A stretch of DNA of 23,378 nt from an uncultured Paenibacillaceae bacterium (GTDB lineage Bacteria > Bacillota > Bacilli > Aneurinibacillales > Aneurinibacillaceae). A program made the position numbers and the translations under genes. The stretch spans positions 1-23,378 of the forward strand of contig CALNBV010000070.1 of the NCBI GenBank assembly GCA_937874515.1, given 5' to 3'. The notes under the pieces are model-generated. The model made no database searches. It worked only from the letters and a program-made list of their open reading frames with translations, and had not been told where the DNA came from. Below, one piece after another: positions 1 to 7,683 of this stretch (the first letter of the stretch is position 1; the number at the start of each line of letters is the position of its first letter).

Positions 1-1
1 G

Positions 2-1771
2 GAAGCCCAGGCCGCGGCCAGTCTATCCCACCAGCATGTGGTGAATATTTATGACCTTGGGCAAGAAGATGGGATCTATTATATTGTAATGGAATATGTG
101 GATGGCATTACACTAAAAAAGTATATTAACAGCCATGCCCCTCTTTCTGTAGAAGAAGCAGTGAACATTGCCATTCAAATAAGCGATGCATTGGATCACG
201 CCCATCAACACCATATTATTCACCGGGATATTAAACCACACAATATTCTTATTAATAAAAGTGGGCGGATTAAAGTAACTGATTTCGGAATTGCCCGTGC
301 AGTTTCCTCTGCGACCATTACACACACAGGTTCTGTATTAGGTTCTGTCCAATACTTTTCTCCAGAACAGGCAAAAGGGGTTATAACGGATGCGAAATCT
401 GATTTATATTCCCTTGGGGTTGTCTTATATGAGATGTTAACGGCGAAATTGCCCTTTAACGGAGACTCTCCAATCAGTGTAGCATTAAAACATTTACAAG
501 ATCCTTATATCTTTCCCAAAGAATTGCGTCCAGAACTTCCACAAAGTGTAGAAAATGTGGTGGTCAGGGCCATGGCAAAAGATCCATCATTCCGTCATGA
601 ATCAGCCCATGAAATGCTGGAAGATTTACGGACATGCCTATTACCCGACCGAATCAATGAAAAACCCTATCGTCTTCCTGAACTTGCGGATCCAGGGGAT
701 GATCATGAGATTACCCGTGTTATTCCAGCGATTAAACCTGACATGTTAAAGAGAAACTGGTCCCCTGATGAAAAGGGAGAGAAAAAGAAACAGGAATCGG
801 AAGGGGATGAACAGGAGAATCAAACCCCTCAGAAACCATGGAAGAAATGGTTCATGCGAGTGGGTGCTGTTCTTGCTATCTTATTGGTGATAACGAGCGG
901 ATTTGTCCTGGCAAATAAGATTTTTAACGTGCCAGATGTGGTTGTGCCTAATGTGGAAAATATGCCCTTAGATCAAGCTCGGAAGGCCCTAGAAGACAAA
1001 AAATTAGTTCCTGTGATTCAGAATCAATATGACCCGAGAAAGGCAGAAAATATTGTCTTATCCCAGAATCCAGGACCCAATAAAACAGTAAAGCAAAAGT
1101 CTGAAGTGGTTTTAATTGTAAATGCCACAACAAAAGAAGCCATGCCAAATTATGTTGGCCTAAAAATAAAAAGTATTGAAACGGAATTAAAAACGAAATT
1201 CCAAAAGTATGAAACCAAATTTGTCAACAATGATGAATATGAAGCAGGTATGGTGGTAGAACAACAACCAGCGGCAGGAGAAAATGTAGTCCTGGCCAAT
1301 ACCACGGTCATCTTAACAGTGAACCAGGGGACAGTAACTATGCCTGATGTGATGGGATTAGCAGAAGCGGAAGCCATTGCGAAAATTGAAGGGGCAGGAT
1401 TGCAGCCGGAAATTACCCGAACAACAAGTTATTCTCCAGAAGGCTTAGTCATTAGTCAATCAACTAAAGCGGGGGAACAAGTTGTCAAAGGATCAAAAGT
1501 AGCAATCCAGATTAGTTCCGGGTATCCCAAAGAATCGAAAAAACACATTGTTCCTATAAATGTATTCTTAAATAATGGGGAACAGGCAAGTATCGAAATT
1601 CGTTTAACAGATGCAACAGTAACGAATCAAACCATTGAGAAAGTAACCATATACCAGAGCACAAGATTCTCTGTGACATGTATTCTCTCGCCTTCTCGAA
1701 ATGCAACCATACAAGTTTATAAGAATAATGTCCTAATTGAAACAAGAGTTGTGAAATACAACGACGTGTAA
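2..1771 (+). CDS. prkC: PASTA-domain Ser/Thr protein kinase PrkC, 5' end missing
   Basis: Membrane Ser/Thr kinase of the PrkC/Stk1 family, which senses peptidoglycan fragments outside the cell and phosphorylates cytoplasmic proteins; in Bacillus it is linked to spore germination and stationary phase. The reading frame is open from base 2, and the visible start (EAQAAASLSH) is kinase helix C, so roughly the first 50-60 residues with the glycine-rich loop lie outside the window. Visible in order: catalytic loop HRDIKPHN, DFG motif (VTDFGIARA), a charged juxtamembrane linker, one membrane segment (AVLAILLVITSGFVLANKIF, about base 870-930), three PASTA repeats beginning VPDVV, AMPNYVG and VTMPDVMG, and a C-terminal extension of about 65 residues. 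The stop is 16 bases before rsgA, so the two are probably co-transcribed. In relatives the matching phosphatase prpC lies just upstream. Confidence is high; only the start is unknown. Confidence 0.96.
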   Translation, partial: EAQAAASLSHQHVVNIYDLGQEDGIYYIVMEYVDGITLKKYINSHAPLSVEEAVNIAIQISDALDHAHQHHIIHRDIKPHNILINKSGRIKVTDFGIARAVSSATITHTGSVLGSVQYFSPEQAKGVITDAKSDLYSLGVVLYEMLTAKLPFNGDSPISVALKHLQDPYIFPKELRPELPQSVENVVVRAMAKDPSFRHESAHEMLEDLRTCLLPDRINEKPYRLPELADPGDDHEITRVIPAIKPDMLKRNWSPDEKGEKKKQESEGDEQENQTPQKPWKKWFMRVGAVLAILLVITSGFVLANKIFNVPDVVVPNVENMPLDQARKALEDKKLVPVIQNQYDPRKAENIVLSQNPGPNKTVKQKSEVVLIVNATTKEAMPNYVGLKIKSIETELKTKFQKYETKFVNNDEYEAGMVVEQQPAAGENVVLANTTVILTVNQGTVTMPDVMGLAEAEAIAKIEGAGLQPEITRTTSYSPEGLVISQSTKAGEQVVKGSKVAIQISSGYPKESKKHIVPINVFLNNGEQASIEIRLTDATVTNQTIEKVTIYQSTRFSVTCILSPSRNATIQVYKNNVLIETRVVKYNDV

Positions 1772-1787
1772 TAATTGGAGGGATAAG

Positions 1788-2663
1788 ATGCCTCAAGGGC
1801 GTATTATTAAAGCGTTGGCGGGATACTATTATGTTGAAACAGGACAACAATCCATCCAATGCCGTGCGAGGGGAATTTTTAAGAAGAAAAAAATTACCCC
1901 TCTAGTTGGAGATGTTGTTGAATATGAAATCACCAGTGGTGAGGAAGGAGTTGTTAATGAAATTCATCCTCGCCAGAGTGAATTAATCCGTCCACCCATT
2001 GCCAATGTGGATCAGGCTATCCTGGTTTTTTCAGCAAAGGAACCTGATTTTAGTCCCCAACTTCTTGATAAATTTCTTGTTCATACGGAAAATGCCGGGA
2101 TTGACAGTATCATTTGCATTACCAAAGTGGATTTAATTGAAGAAGAATTATTAGCTGAAATTAAAGAGAACTACGGAAAGATTGGGTATCCCATTGTGGT
2201 TACCAGCAGCAAAGAAAGCAGGGGAATTGAAGAAGTAAGAGAACACTTAAAGGGACGCCTGAGTGTTTTTTCCGGCCAATCAGGCGTAGGAAAATCTTCT
2301 TTATTAAATCAGTTATTCAAACATCTTGATTTAGAAACTGCCCCCATTAGTTATAAACTGGGACGTGGGAAACATACGACTCGCCACGTGGAATTAATCC
2401 CCCTGCCTGAAGGGGGATGGGTTGCGGACACCCCTGGTTTTAGTTCCCTGGATTTTCAGTTCATTGAAGCAAATGAATTGGGGCACTGTTTTCGGGAAAT
2501 TCGGGAACATAGTGTCCATTGTAAATTTCGCGGGTGCCTTCATTTAAATGAGCCTTCCTGTCGGGTGCGGGAGGTATTAGAAGAAGGGCAAATTTTGCAG
2601 TCAAGATATGATCATTACACCCAATTTTTACGTGAAATAAAGGATAGAAAGCCGAGGTATTAG
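1788..2663 (+). CDS. rsgA: Ribosome small-subunit-dependent GTPase RsgA (YloQ/CpgA)
   Basis: Circularly permuted GTPase that acts in late maturation of the 30S ribosomal subunit. The permuted motif order is visible: the G4 element ITKVD (residues 121-125) comes before the Walker A GQSGVGKS (163-170) and the G3 motif DTPGFSS (214-220). An N-terminal OB-fold precedes these. The C-terminal zinc site is intact, with Cys245, Cys250, His252 and Cys258 in CKFRGCLHLNEPSC. The length, 291 residues, is normal. The ATG start has a GGAGGG ribosome binding site. The gene lies between prkC and rpe as in Bacillus, only 4 bases before rpe, so translational coupling is likely. Confidence 0.97.
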   Translation: MPQGRIIKALAGYYYVETGQQSIQCRARGIFKKKKITPLVGDVVEYEITSGEEGVVNEIHPRQSELIRPPIANVDQAILVFSAKEPDFSPQLLDKFLVHTENAGIDSIICITKVDLIEEELLAEIKENYGKIGYPIVVTSSKESRGIEEVREHLKGRLSVFSGQSGVGKSSLLNQLFKHLDLETAPISYKLGRGKHTTRHVELIPLPEGGWVADTPGFSSLDFQFIEANELGHCFREIREHSVHCKFRGCLHLNEPSCRVREVLEEGQILQSRYDHYTQFLREIKDRKPRY

Positions 2664-2667
2664 CAGC

Positions 2668-3321
2668 ATGGTTAAAATAGCACCTTCCATTTTATCAGCA
2701 GATTTTGCCCGTTTAGGACATGAAATACAGGAGGTGGAATCTGGCGGCGCTGATTGGATTCATGTGGATGTGATGGATGGGCACTTTGTTCCCAATATTA
2801 CCATTGGTCCTTTAGTGGTAAAGGCGATTCGTCCCCACACCACTTTGCCCCTGGATGTCCATTTAATGATTGAAAATCCGGATTTATATATTCCTGAGTT
2901 TGCGAAAGCTGGGGCAGATATTGTTACCGTTCATCAAGAAGCATGCATTCATTTGCATCGTACCCTGTATCATATTAAAGACCAGGGAGTCAAAGCAGCC
3001 GTTTCCTTGAATCCTGCGACTCCGGTTTCTACATTGAAACATGTCATTGAAGATGTAGATATGGTTTTGTTAATGTCTGTGAACCCAGGTTTTGGCGGAC
3101 AGAAATTCATCCCGGAAGCAGTAAATAAAACCAGGGAATTACGGAACCTTTTAGAAGAAAAAGGCCTTGTTGATAAGGTGGAAATTCAGATTGATGGTGG
3201 AATTAACGAAGATACGGCAAAATTAGTAATTGAAGCAGGGGCAACCTGTCTGGTGGCTGGAAATGCCGTGTTTGGGCAAAAGAATCGGGCACGGGCTATT
3301 CAAGCTATTAAACAGGCATAA
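2668..3321 (+). CDS. rpe: Ribulose-phosphate 3-epimerase
   Basis: Interconverts D-ribulose 5-phosphate and D-xylulose 5-phosphate in the non-oxidative pentose phosphate pathway. It is a TIM barrel of 217 residues, the usual size. The start IAPSILSADFARLG is characteristic. Metal and catalytic residues are in place: His32 and Asp34 in HVDVMDGHFVPN, His65 in DVHLMIENP, and Asp176 in QIDGGI. The phosphate loop MSVNPGFGGQ is also present. It follows rsgA by 4 bases and probably ends the prkC-rsgA-rpe transcript. In Bacillus subtilis the next gene is thiN (yloS); it is absent here and spoVM follows directly. Confidence 0.97.
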   Translation: MVKIAPSILSADFARLGHEIQEVESGGADWIHVDVMDGHFVPNITIGPLVVKAIRPHTTLPLDVHLMIENPDLYIPEFAKAGADIVTVHQEACIHLHRTLYHIKDQGVKAAVSLNPATPVSTLKHVIEDVDMVLLMSVNPGFGGQKFIPEAVNKTRELRNLLEEKGLVDKVEIQIDGGINEDTAKLVIEAGATCLVAGNAVFGQKNRARAIQAIKQA

Positions 3322-3458
3322 ACCTTCGTTTGATGCATAGTTTAGAAAAAGAAAAGTAGGATGAAGGAGAACAACGGGTAAAGGAAAAATTATTCGCAAT
3401 CCTTATGGCCTATTGAATATACTAAACTGACTGCATCTGAATTGAAGGAGGGGGCATC

Positions 3459-3536
3459 ATGCGGTTTTATACCATAAAGTTGCCGAAATTTCTCGGTGGG
3501 CTCATTCGTGCCATTTTGGGCGGCGGAAAGCGATGA
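3459..3536 (+). CDS. spoVM: Stage V sporulation protein SpoVM (25 residues)
   Basis: SpoVM is a tiny amphipathic helix that binds the convex outer forespore membrane, anchors SpoIVA and starts spore coat assembly; it is also a substrate of FtsH. The translation reads MRFYTIKLPKFLGG then LIRAILGGGKR, 25 residues, nearly the same as the B. subtilis protein (26 residues). Pro9, which sets the shape of the helix, is kept. A strong GAAGGAGGGGG site lies 5-6 bases before the ATG. Position between rpe and rpmB matches Bacillus synteny. In B. subtilis this gene is made in the mother cell under sigma-E; no convincing sigma-E promoter could be assigned here. The identification rests on sequence and synteny and is firm. 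Confidence 0.95.
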   Translation: MRFYTIKLPKFLGGLIRAILGGGKR

Positions 3537-3553
3537 AGTAATAAGAAAAGAAT

Positions 3554-3592
3554 AAAAAAAAGCACCTTATTAAATCAAAGGTGCTTTTTTTA
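3554..3592. terminator. Bidirectional terminator between spoVM and rpmB
   Basis: The stem AGCACCTT (3561-3568) pairs with AAGGTGCT (3578-3585). A-run and T-run flanks extend it and give both strands a U-tail. It lies between the convergent spoVM and rpmB genes and can end both. Confidence 0.9.
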
Positions 3593-3602
3593 CACATTTA
3601 CA

Positions 3603-3791
3603 CTAGACGCGAGTAACGAGTCCAGATTTGAGTGCTTTTGTGCTAACATACACTCGTTTTGGTTTTCCGTCAACAAGGATGCGCACTTTTTGAACGTTAA
3701 CTCCAAAGCTACGTTTTGTAGAACGGTTGGAGTGACTTCTTGCGTTCCCAGTTTTAGCTTTTTTCCCAGTTACAAAACAAACACGTGCCAT
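3603..3791 (-). CDS. rpmB: 50S ribosomal protein L28
   Basis: Component of the large ribosomal subunit. The 62-residue product starts MARVCFVTGKKAKTGNARSH and ends KALKSGLVTRV, matching Bacillus L28 in length and sequence. It has a single Cys, so it is the form without a CXXC zinc ribbon. The reading frame can be extended upstream to a GTG at 3800, but that GTG is part of the GGGGAGGTG ribosome binding site. The ATG at 3791 is 7-8 bases downstream and gives the family's standard N-terminus, so it is chosen. The gene is alone on the minus strand with its own promoter (3849-3877) and terminator, as in B. subtilis. Confidence 0.96.
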   Translation of the reverse strand: MARVCFVTGKKAKTGNARSHSNRSTKRSFGVNVQKVRILVDGKPKRVYVSTKALKSGLVTRV

Positions 3792-3848
3792 ATCTTTCAC
3801 CTCCCCTTGAGAGGGTAATATTCTCTGACTATTTTTGCATACTTAAGT

Positions 3849-3877
3849 ATTATATCAAAGGGTTTTTTATAAATCAA
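3849..3877 (-). promoter_or_regulatory. Sigma-A promoter of rpmB
   Basis: On the minus strand TTGATT (3872-3877) is followed, after exactly 17 bases, by a perfect TATAAT (3849-3854). The ATG of rpmB is about 58 bases downstream of the -10. Confidence 0.85.
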
Positions 3878-3893
3878 GAAATTCGCGTCTTTC

Positions 3894-3922
3894 TTTCAAC
3901 AGGGGGATGTTTGTAGTACAAT
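3894..3922 (+). promoter_or_regulatory. Possible sigma-A promoter for yloU-fakA-degV
   Basis: TTTCAA (3894-3899), a 17-base gap, then TACAAT (3917-3922), 57 bases before the yloU start. The -10 is good and the -35 weak. It is back-to-back with the rpmB promoter, so one short region would drive both directions. Confidence 0.45.
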
Positions 3923-3979
3923 TAAATGTAGGTTTTAGATAACGGCCTTGTAAGGAAAGATATAAGGAGGAAAGAAAAA

Positions 3980-4336
3980 ATGACCATACAATTAAGTACA
4001 GAATTAGGTTCCATTGAAATTGAGAAACAAGTCATTGCCACATTAGCAGGCGGTGCAGCTATGGAATGTATGGGTTTAGTGGGCATGTCATCTACCCGGG
4101 CCATGAAAGATGGAATCGCTGAATTATTGCGGAGAGAGAATTTATCCCGAGGTGTAGAAGTACATAAAGAAAACGACCAACTTTTTATAGATTTATATAT
4201 TATTGTTAGCTATGGCACGAAAATTTCTGAAGTTGCCAATATTGTTCAAGAACGGGTGCAATATACCCTAAAACAAACATTGGGATTAGATGTGGATAAA
4301 GTAAACATTTATGTACAAGGAGTTCGGACACTCTAG
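3980..4336 (+). CDS. yloU: Asp23/Gls24 family protein YloU
   Basis: A 118-residue Asp23/Gls24 (DUF322) protein. Family features seen are the start QLSTELGSIEIEKQVIATLA, the central GLVGMSS segment, and the C-terminal region LKQTLGLDVDKVNIYVQGVR. Asp23 of Staphylococcus aureus is a membrane-associated envelope-stress protein. YloU itself has no settled biochemical role, but it is almost always encoded directly before yloV/fakA, as here (18 bases apart), which suggests a role linked to membrane lipid supply. It has no signal peptide or membrane segment. The ATG has a TAAGGAGG site about 8 bases upstream. The gene assignment is firm; the function is open. Confidence 0.92.
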   Translation: MTIQLSTELGSIEIEKQVIATLAGGAAMECMGLVGMSSTRAMKDGIAELLRRENLSRGVEVHKENDQLFIDLYIIVSYGTKISEVANIVQERVQYTLKQTLGLDVDKVNIYVQGVRTL

Positions 4337-4354
4337 CTGCAAGGAGGAAATGTA

Positions 4355-6022
4355 GTGACTGAAGAGATATTAACAGGCAATGAGCTGTGCCTCATGTTGA
4401 ATGAAGGCGCTAAAATCCTAGAAAAAAATGCAGCACTTGTTGATGCCTTGAATGTATTTCCTGTACCCGACGGTGATACAGGGAAGAATATGAACCTAAC
4501 CTTCCAGTCAGGTGTGGATGAATTGAAAAAAAATGCTGCTCAGGGAACAGATCAAGTTGCAGCCACCTTTTCTCATGGCCTCCTGTTGGGGGCCAGAGGA
4601 AACTCAGGAGTGATATTATCCCAAATATTCCGTGGGCTTTCCCGTGGATTAAACGGATTACAGGTTGCCAATGGTCGCCAATTGGCTGAGGCCTTTCAAC
4701 AAGGGGTAGACATGGCTTATAAAGCAGTCATGAAGCCCGTGGAAGGAACCATTCTTACTGTGGCCAAAGAAGGGGCAAAAGGAGCTCTCATGGAAGCCAG
4801 AAGAGGTGGCTCACCAGAAAAGGTAATGGAAACCCTGGTACGGGAAGCCCAGCGGGCCTTGGCCAACACGCCCAATCAACTTCCGGTTTTAAAAGAAGTA
4901 GGGGTAGTTGATTCTGGTGGACAAGGTCTTGTGTTTATTTTCGAAGGGTTTCTCAGTGCCATCAAACAGGGGTTTGTTCCAACCCAGGTTGCAGCAACCC
5001 AGGATTCTCCCATAATTTCAGAGGAGCCTGTGGCAAACATGAAAGTGGTTCATTCCCATGTCCACGAGACAGATATTCAACACGGATATTGTACAGAGTT
5101 TATGGTTCATTTAAAGGACAAGTATTCCTTTGATGAAAATCAATTTAAAGAAAAGATTAGCCCTTTTGGGGATTCTTTGTTAGTTGTAACCGGGGACCAG
5201 TTTATTAAAGTTCATATTCATGCGGAAAAACCAGGCGAAGTGTTAAGCTTTGCCCAACAATATGGCATGCTCGACCGGATGAAAATTGATAATATGCGCC
5301 TGCAACATAATGAAGTTTTAAGGAAACAGGAAGAATCCCAGGAGAATGGGGTTGTGCAACCAAAAGAAAATTATGTCCTTGTTGCTGTTGCTTCTGGTAA
5401 AGGAGTGACAGATATATTCCGTAGTTTAGGGGTTAATAGGGTAATTGAAGGTGGACAAACCATGAATCCCAGCACCGAAGATATTGTACGAGCCATTGAA
5501 AAGGTGCCTGCGAACCATGTGATCATTCTTCCAAATAACAAAAATATTGTCATGGCGGCACAACAGGCAGCCCAATTAGTGAGTGTTCCTGTGACTATAA
5601 TCCCATCAAAGACTATACCTCAAGGTATTTCTGCAATGCTGGCCTTTAATCCCGCAGAATCATCTGAGGAAAATGAAGAGGCGATGAAGGAAGCGATTAG
5701 CTATGTGAAAAGCGGCTCCATCACCTATTCTGTACGGGATACCACCATTAATCAAATGCCCATCCATAAAGGGGATTACATAGGAATGGCAGAAGGAGAT
5801 TTGGTTTCTTCAGCTCCAGATTCCCTCCATACTTCTCTCCAATTGCTTGAACATATGGTGGATGAAGATACGGAATTAATTACCGTGATTTATGGAGAAG
5901 ATGTGGGAGAAGGGGAAGTGGAAACCCTGATTCAGGAAATCGGGCTTAAGTTCCCAGATTGTGAAATTGAAACCCATAACGGTGGGCAACCTGTATATCA
6001 TTATCTCTTTTCCGTAGAATAG
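4355..6022 (+). CDS. fakA: Fatty acid kinase subunit FakA (YloV, DhaL domain)
   Basis: ATP-binding subunit of fatty acid kinase, which makes acyl-phosphate from fatty acids carried by a DegV-type FakB protein and feeds PlsX/PlsY phospholipid synthesis. The 555-residue protein has an N-terminal DhaL domain with NVFPVPDGDTGKNM (residues 33-46; Asp39 and Asp41 as Mg/ATP ligands) and LLGARGNSGVILSQIFRGL. A middle domain contains Cys246 (HGYCTEF) and the pair His287/His289 (VHIHAEKPGE), consistent with the metal site described for the FakA middle domain. The C-terminal domain contains VASGKGVTDIFRSLGV and ILPNNKNIVMAA. The start is GTG at 4355 with an AAGGAGG site; the nearby ATG at 4350 is followed by a stop. 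The DegV gene follows by 30 bases, so kinase and lipid carrier are probably made together. Confidence 0.93.
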   Translation: MTEEILTGNELCLMLNEGAKILEKNAALVDALNVFPVPDGDTGKNMNLTFQSGVDELKKNAAQGTDQVAATFSHGLLLGARGNSGVILSQIFRGLSRGLNGLQVANGRQLAEAFQQGVDMAYKAVMKPVEGTILTVAKEGAKGALMEARRGGSPEKVMETLVREAQRALANTPNQLPVLKEVGVVDSGGQGLVFIFEGFLSAIKQGFVPTQVAATQDSPIISEEPVANMKVVHSHVHETDIQHGYCTEFMVHLKDKYSFDENQFKEKISPFGDSLLVVTGDQFIKVHIHAEKPGEVLSFAQQYGMLDRMKIDNMRLQHNEVLRKQEESQENGVVQPKENYVLVAVASGKGVTDIFRSLGVNRVIEGGQTMNPSTEDIVRAIEKVPANHVIILPNNKNIVMAAQQAAQLVSVPVTIIPSKTIPQGISAMLAFNPAESSEENEEAMKEAISYVKSGSITYSVRDTTINQMPIHKGDYIGMAEGDLVSSAPDSLHTSLQLLEHMVDEDTELITVIYGEDVGEGEVETLIQEIGLKFPDCEIETHNGGQPVYHYLFSVE

Positions 6023-6052
6023 AATGTAGGATGAATTGGAAGGAGCAAGACC

Positions 6053-6910
6053 ATGAGTAAGATTCGCGTCGTGACAGACAGTACATCGGATATTCCTATT
6101 TCCTTAAGGGGAGAGTTGGGGATTAAGGTTGTTCCCTTAAAAGTTCATTTTGGCAAGGAAACCTATTTGGATGGTGTGACAATCACACCATCTACTTTCT
6201 ATGAAAAGTTAGTGTCTACTGAACAATTGCCTACTACATCCCAGCCAGCCCCCCTTGATTTTACCCAAATGTATGAATCCATCCGGGAAGAAGAAGGGGA
6301 GGATGTAGAGATCATCTCCATCCATATTGCAGGGGTTTTGAGTGGAACGTATCAAACAGCGAATATTGCAGCAAGTATGGTGGAAGATAAAGTAAAAGTG
6401 CATGTGGTTGATAGCAAGATGGCTTCTTATGTTTTTGGACAGCTTGTTGTAGCAGTAGCCCGGGCTGCCAGAGAAGGAAAATCCATAGAAGAATGCCTGG
6501 ATTTAGCCCGCCGCATGAAAGAGCGTACCCAGGTATTATTTGTAGTAGATACCTTAACCTATTTGCAGAAGGGGGGCAGAATTGGTAAAGCTTCAGCGTT
6601 CTTAGGTTCTTTGCTGAATGTGAAGCCAATTTTAACCCTGGATGAAAATGGGACTGTTAGTCCTTTTGAAAAGTTAAGAGGCAAGAAGAAAGCCATTAAT
6701 CATATTATTGAAGCCAGTAAAAATTATGCAGGGCAAGGTCCTGTCGTGATGTCTGTCATCCATTCTGCCAGTGAAGAAGAAGCAGTCGCGTTGGGTGAGA
6801 AAATCCGCCAGGAATTCAATGTACAGGAATTAGTGGTGACTGAACTTGGACCAGTCATTGGAACCTATACCGGGCCAGGCCTTGTTGGGATTGTCGTATA
6901 TAAGTTGTAA
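6053..6910 (+). CDS. DegV family fatty-acid-binding protein (FakB-type)
   Basis: DegV/FakB proteins hold a fatty acid in a buried pocket and present its carboxylate to FakA. The 285-residue length is typical. Family motifs are visible: VVTDSTSDIP (6-15), TTSQPAP (61-67), GVLSGTYQTA (about 94-103, with the Ser and Thr that contact the carboxylate), VVDSKMAS, and TYLQKGGRIGKASAFLGSLL near residue 170. The last motif precedes LNVKPIL. An AAGGAG site lies before the ATG. The gene is directly behind fakA, where B. subtilis has sdaAB/sdaAA; this supports a FakB role for this copy over one of the other DegV paralogues that most Bacilli carry. A strong terminator follows. Which fatty acid it prefers cannot be read from the sequence. 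Confidence 0.9.
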   Translation: MSKIRVVTDSTSDIPISLRGELGIKVVPLKVHFGKETYLDGVTITPSTFYEKLVSTEQLPTTSQPAPLDFTQMYESIREEEGEDVEIISIHIAGVLSGTYQTANIAASMVEDKVKVHVVDSKMASYVFGQLVVAVARAAREGKSIEECLDLARRMKERTQVLFVVDTLTYLQKGGRIGKASAFLGSLLNVKPILTLDENGTVSPFEKLRGKKKAINHIIEASKNYAGQGPVVMSVIHSASEEEAVALGEKIRQEFNVQELVVTELGPVIGTYTGPGLVGIVVYKL

Positions 6911-6932
6911 AAGAAGGTTAAAACGTGAGCAA

Positions 6933-6970
6933 AGCATTCCTGCCTGATGGGTGGGGATGCTTTTTCTTTT
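6933..6970 (+). terminator. Terminator after the fakA-degV operon
   Basis: AGCATTCC (6933-6940) pairs with GGGATGCT (6954-6961) including one G-U pair, followed by TTTTTCTTTTT. It begins 23 bases after the degV stop. Confidence 0.88.
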
Positions 6971-7024
6971 TAAGCTATGTAATAATAGAAACAGATTTAA
7001 ACATTACACGGAAGGAGAGGTTCA

Positions 7025-7516
7025 ATGTTTGAAAAGATGAATTATACAGGAACAAAAGAAGAGCAATATGGGATGGTAATACGCCAGCTTAAAGAATTAT
7101 CCCATGAAGTAAAAAAACAGGTGACTATTTTATCCAATGCTTCTGCTTTGTTAGGGAGTTTTCTGCAGGACATCAATTGGGTTGGTTTTTATGTTTATGA
7201 ACATGGACAATTGTGGTTAGGGCCTTTTCAAGGGTTGCCGGCCTGCACACAAATTCCTATGGGAAAAGGGGTATGTGGAACAGCTGCTCAACAAAGAAAA
7301 ACCATTGTGGTTCCCAATGTCCATGAATTTCCTGGTCATATTGCCTGCGATGCAGCATCAAAGTCGGAAATTGTTATACCTATTGTTGTAAGTGGGGAGT
7401 TATATGGTGTATTAGATATTGATAGTCCTATAGAAAACCGCTTTGATACGGTGGATCAAGAATGCCTGGAACAATTCGTCAAGATCCTGGCCTCTTTTTT
7501 AGGGGATAATTTGTAA
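7025..7516 (+). CDS. msrC: Free methionine-(R)-sulfoxide reductase (GAF domain, YtsP type)
   Basis: Reduces free methionine-R-sulfoxide using thioredoxin; an antioxidant repair enzyme in the cytoplasm. It is a single GAF domain of 163 residues, the usual length. The three redox cysteines of the family are present with the exact family spacing (10 and 24): Cys74 in LPACTQIP, Cys84 in KGVCGTAA and Cys108 in HIACDAAS. The substrate-pocket motifs DINWVGFYVY and SGELYGVLDIDSP are also present. The ATG is preceded by GAAGGAGAGG. It appears to be a single-gene unit after the fakA-degV terminator; no clear -35 box was seen in the 54 bases between terminator and start. Confidence 0.94.
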   Translation: MFEKMNYTGTKEEQYGMVIRQLKELSHEVKKQVTILSNASALLGSFLQDINWVGFYVYEHGQLWLGPFQGLPACTQIPMGKGVCGTAAQQRKTIVVPNVHEFPGHIACDAASKSEIVIPIVVSGELYGVLDIDSPIENRFDTVDQECLEQFVKILASFLGDNL

Positions 7517-7588
7517 ATTGTCTCTTATCCCTATAAGTGCAACTATGGCTGCCCCTGCCAAGTTTCCTAATCAGCGCACATTTAAGAA

Positions 7589-7617
7589 TTGACGAAAGGA
7601 GAAAATTCTTTTAAAAT
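7589..7617 (+). promoter_or_regulatory. Sigma-A promoter of the PIG-L deacetylase gene, within a dyad
   Basis: TTGACG (7589-7594), a 17-base spacer, then TAAAAT (7612-7617). A perfect 7-base inverted repeat, AAGAATT (7584-7590) and AATTCTT (7604-7610), straddles the -35 and ends at the -10, where a repressor could sit. The start codon is 67 bases downstream of the -10. Confidence 0.75.
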
Positions 7618-7683
7618 TAAAACCAAGTAATTAGGTGTGCATAGTATGTATATCGATCGAAGAAGGGATAAGGGGGATTTTGT

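Noticed and set aside
3395..3423. Sigma-E or sigma-A promoter for spoVM
   Set aside because: TATACT at 3418-3423 is a fair -10, but no acceptable -35 for sigma-A or sigma-E lies at the right distance.
3603..3800. L28 starting at the GTG at 3800
   Set aside because: That GTG is within the ribosome binding site; the ATG at 3791 gives the standard L28 N-terminus.
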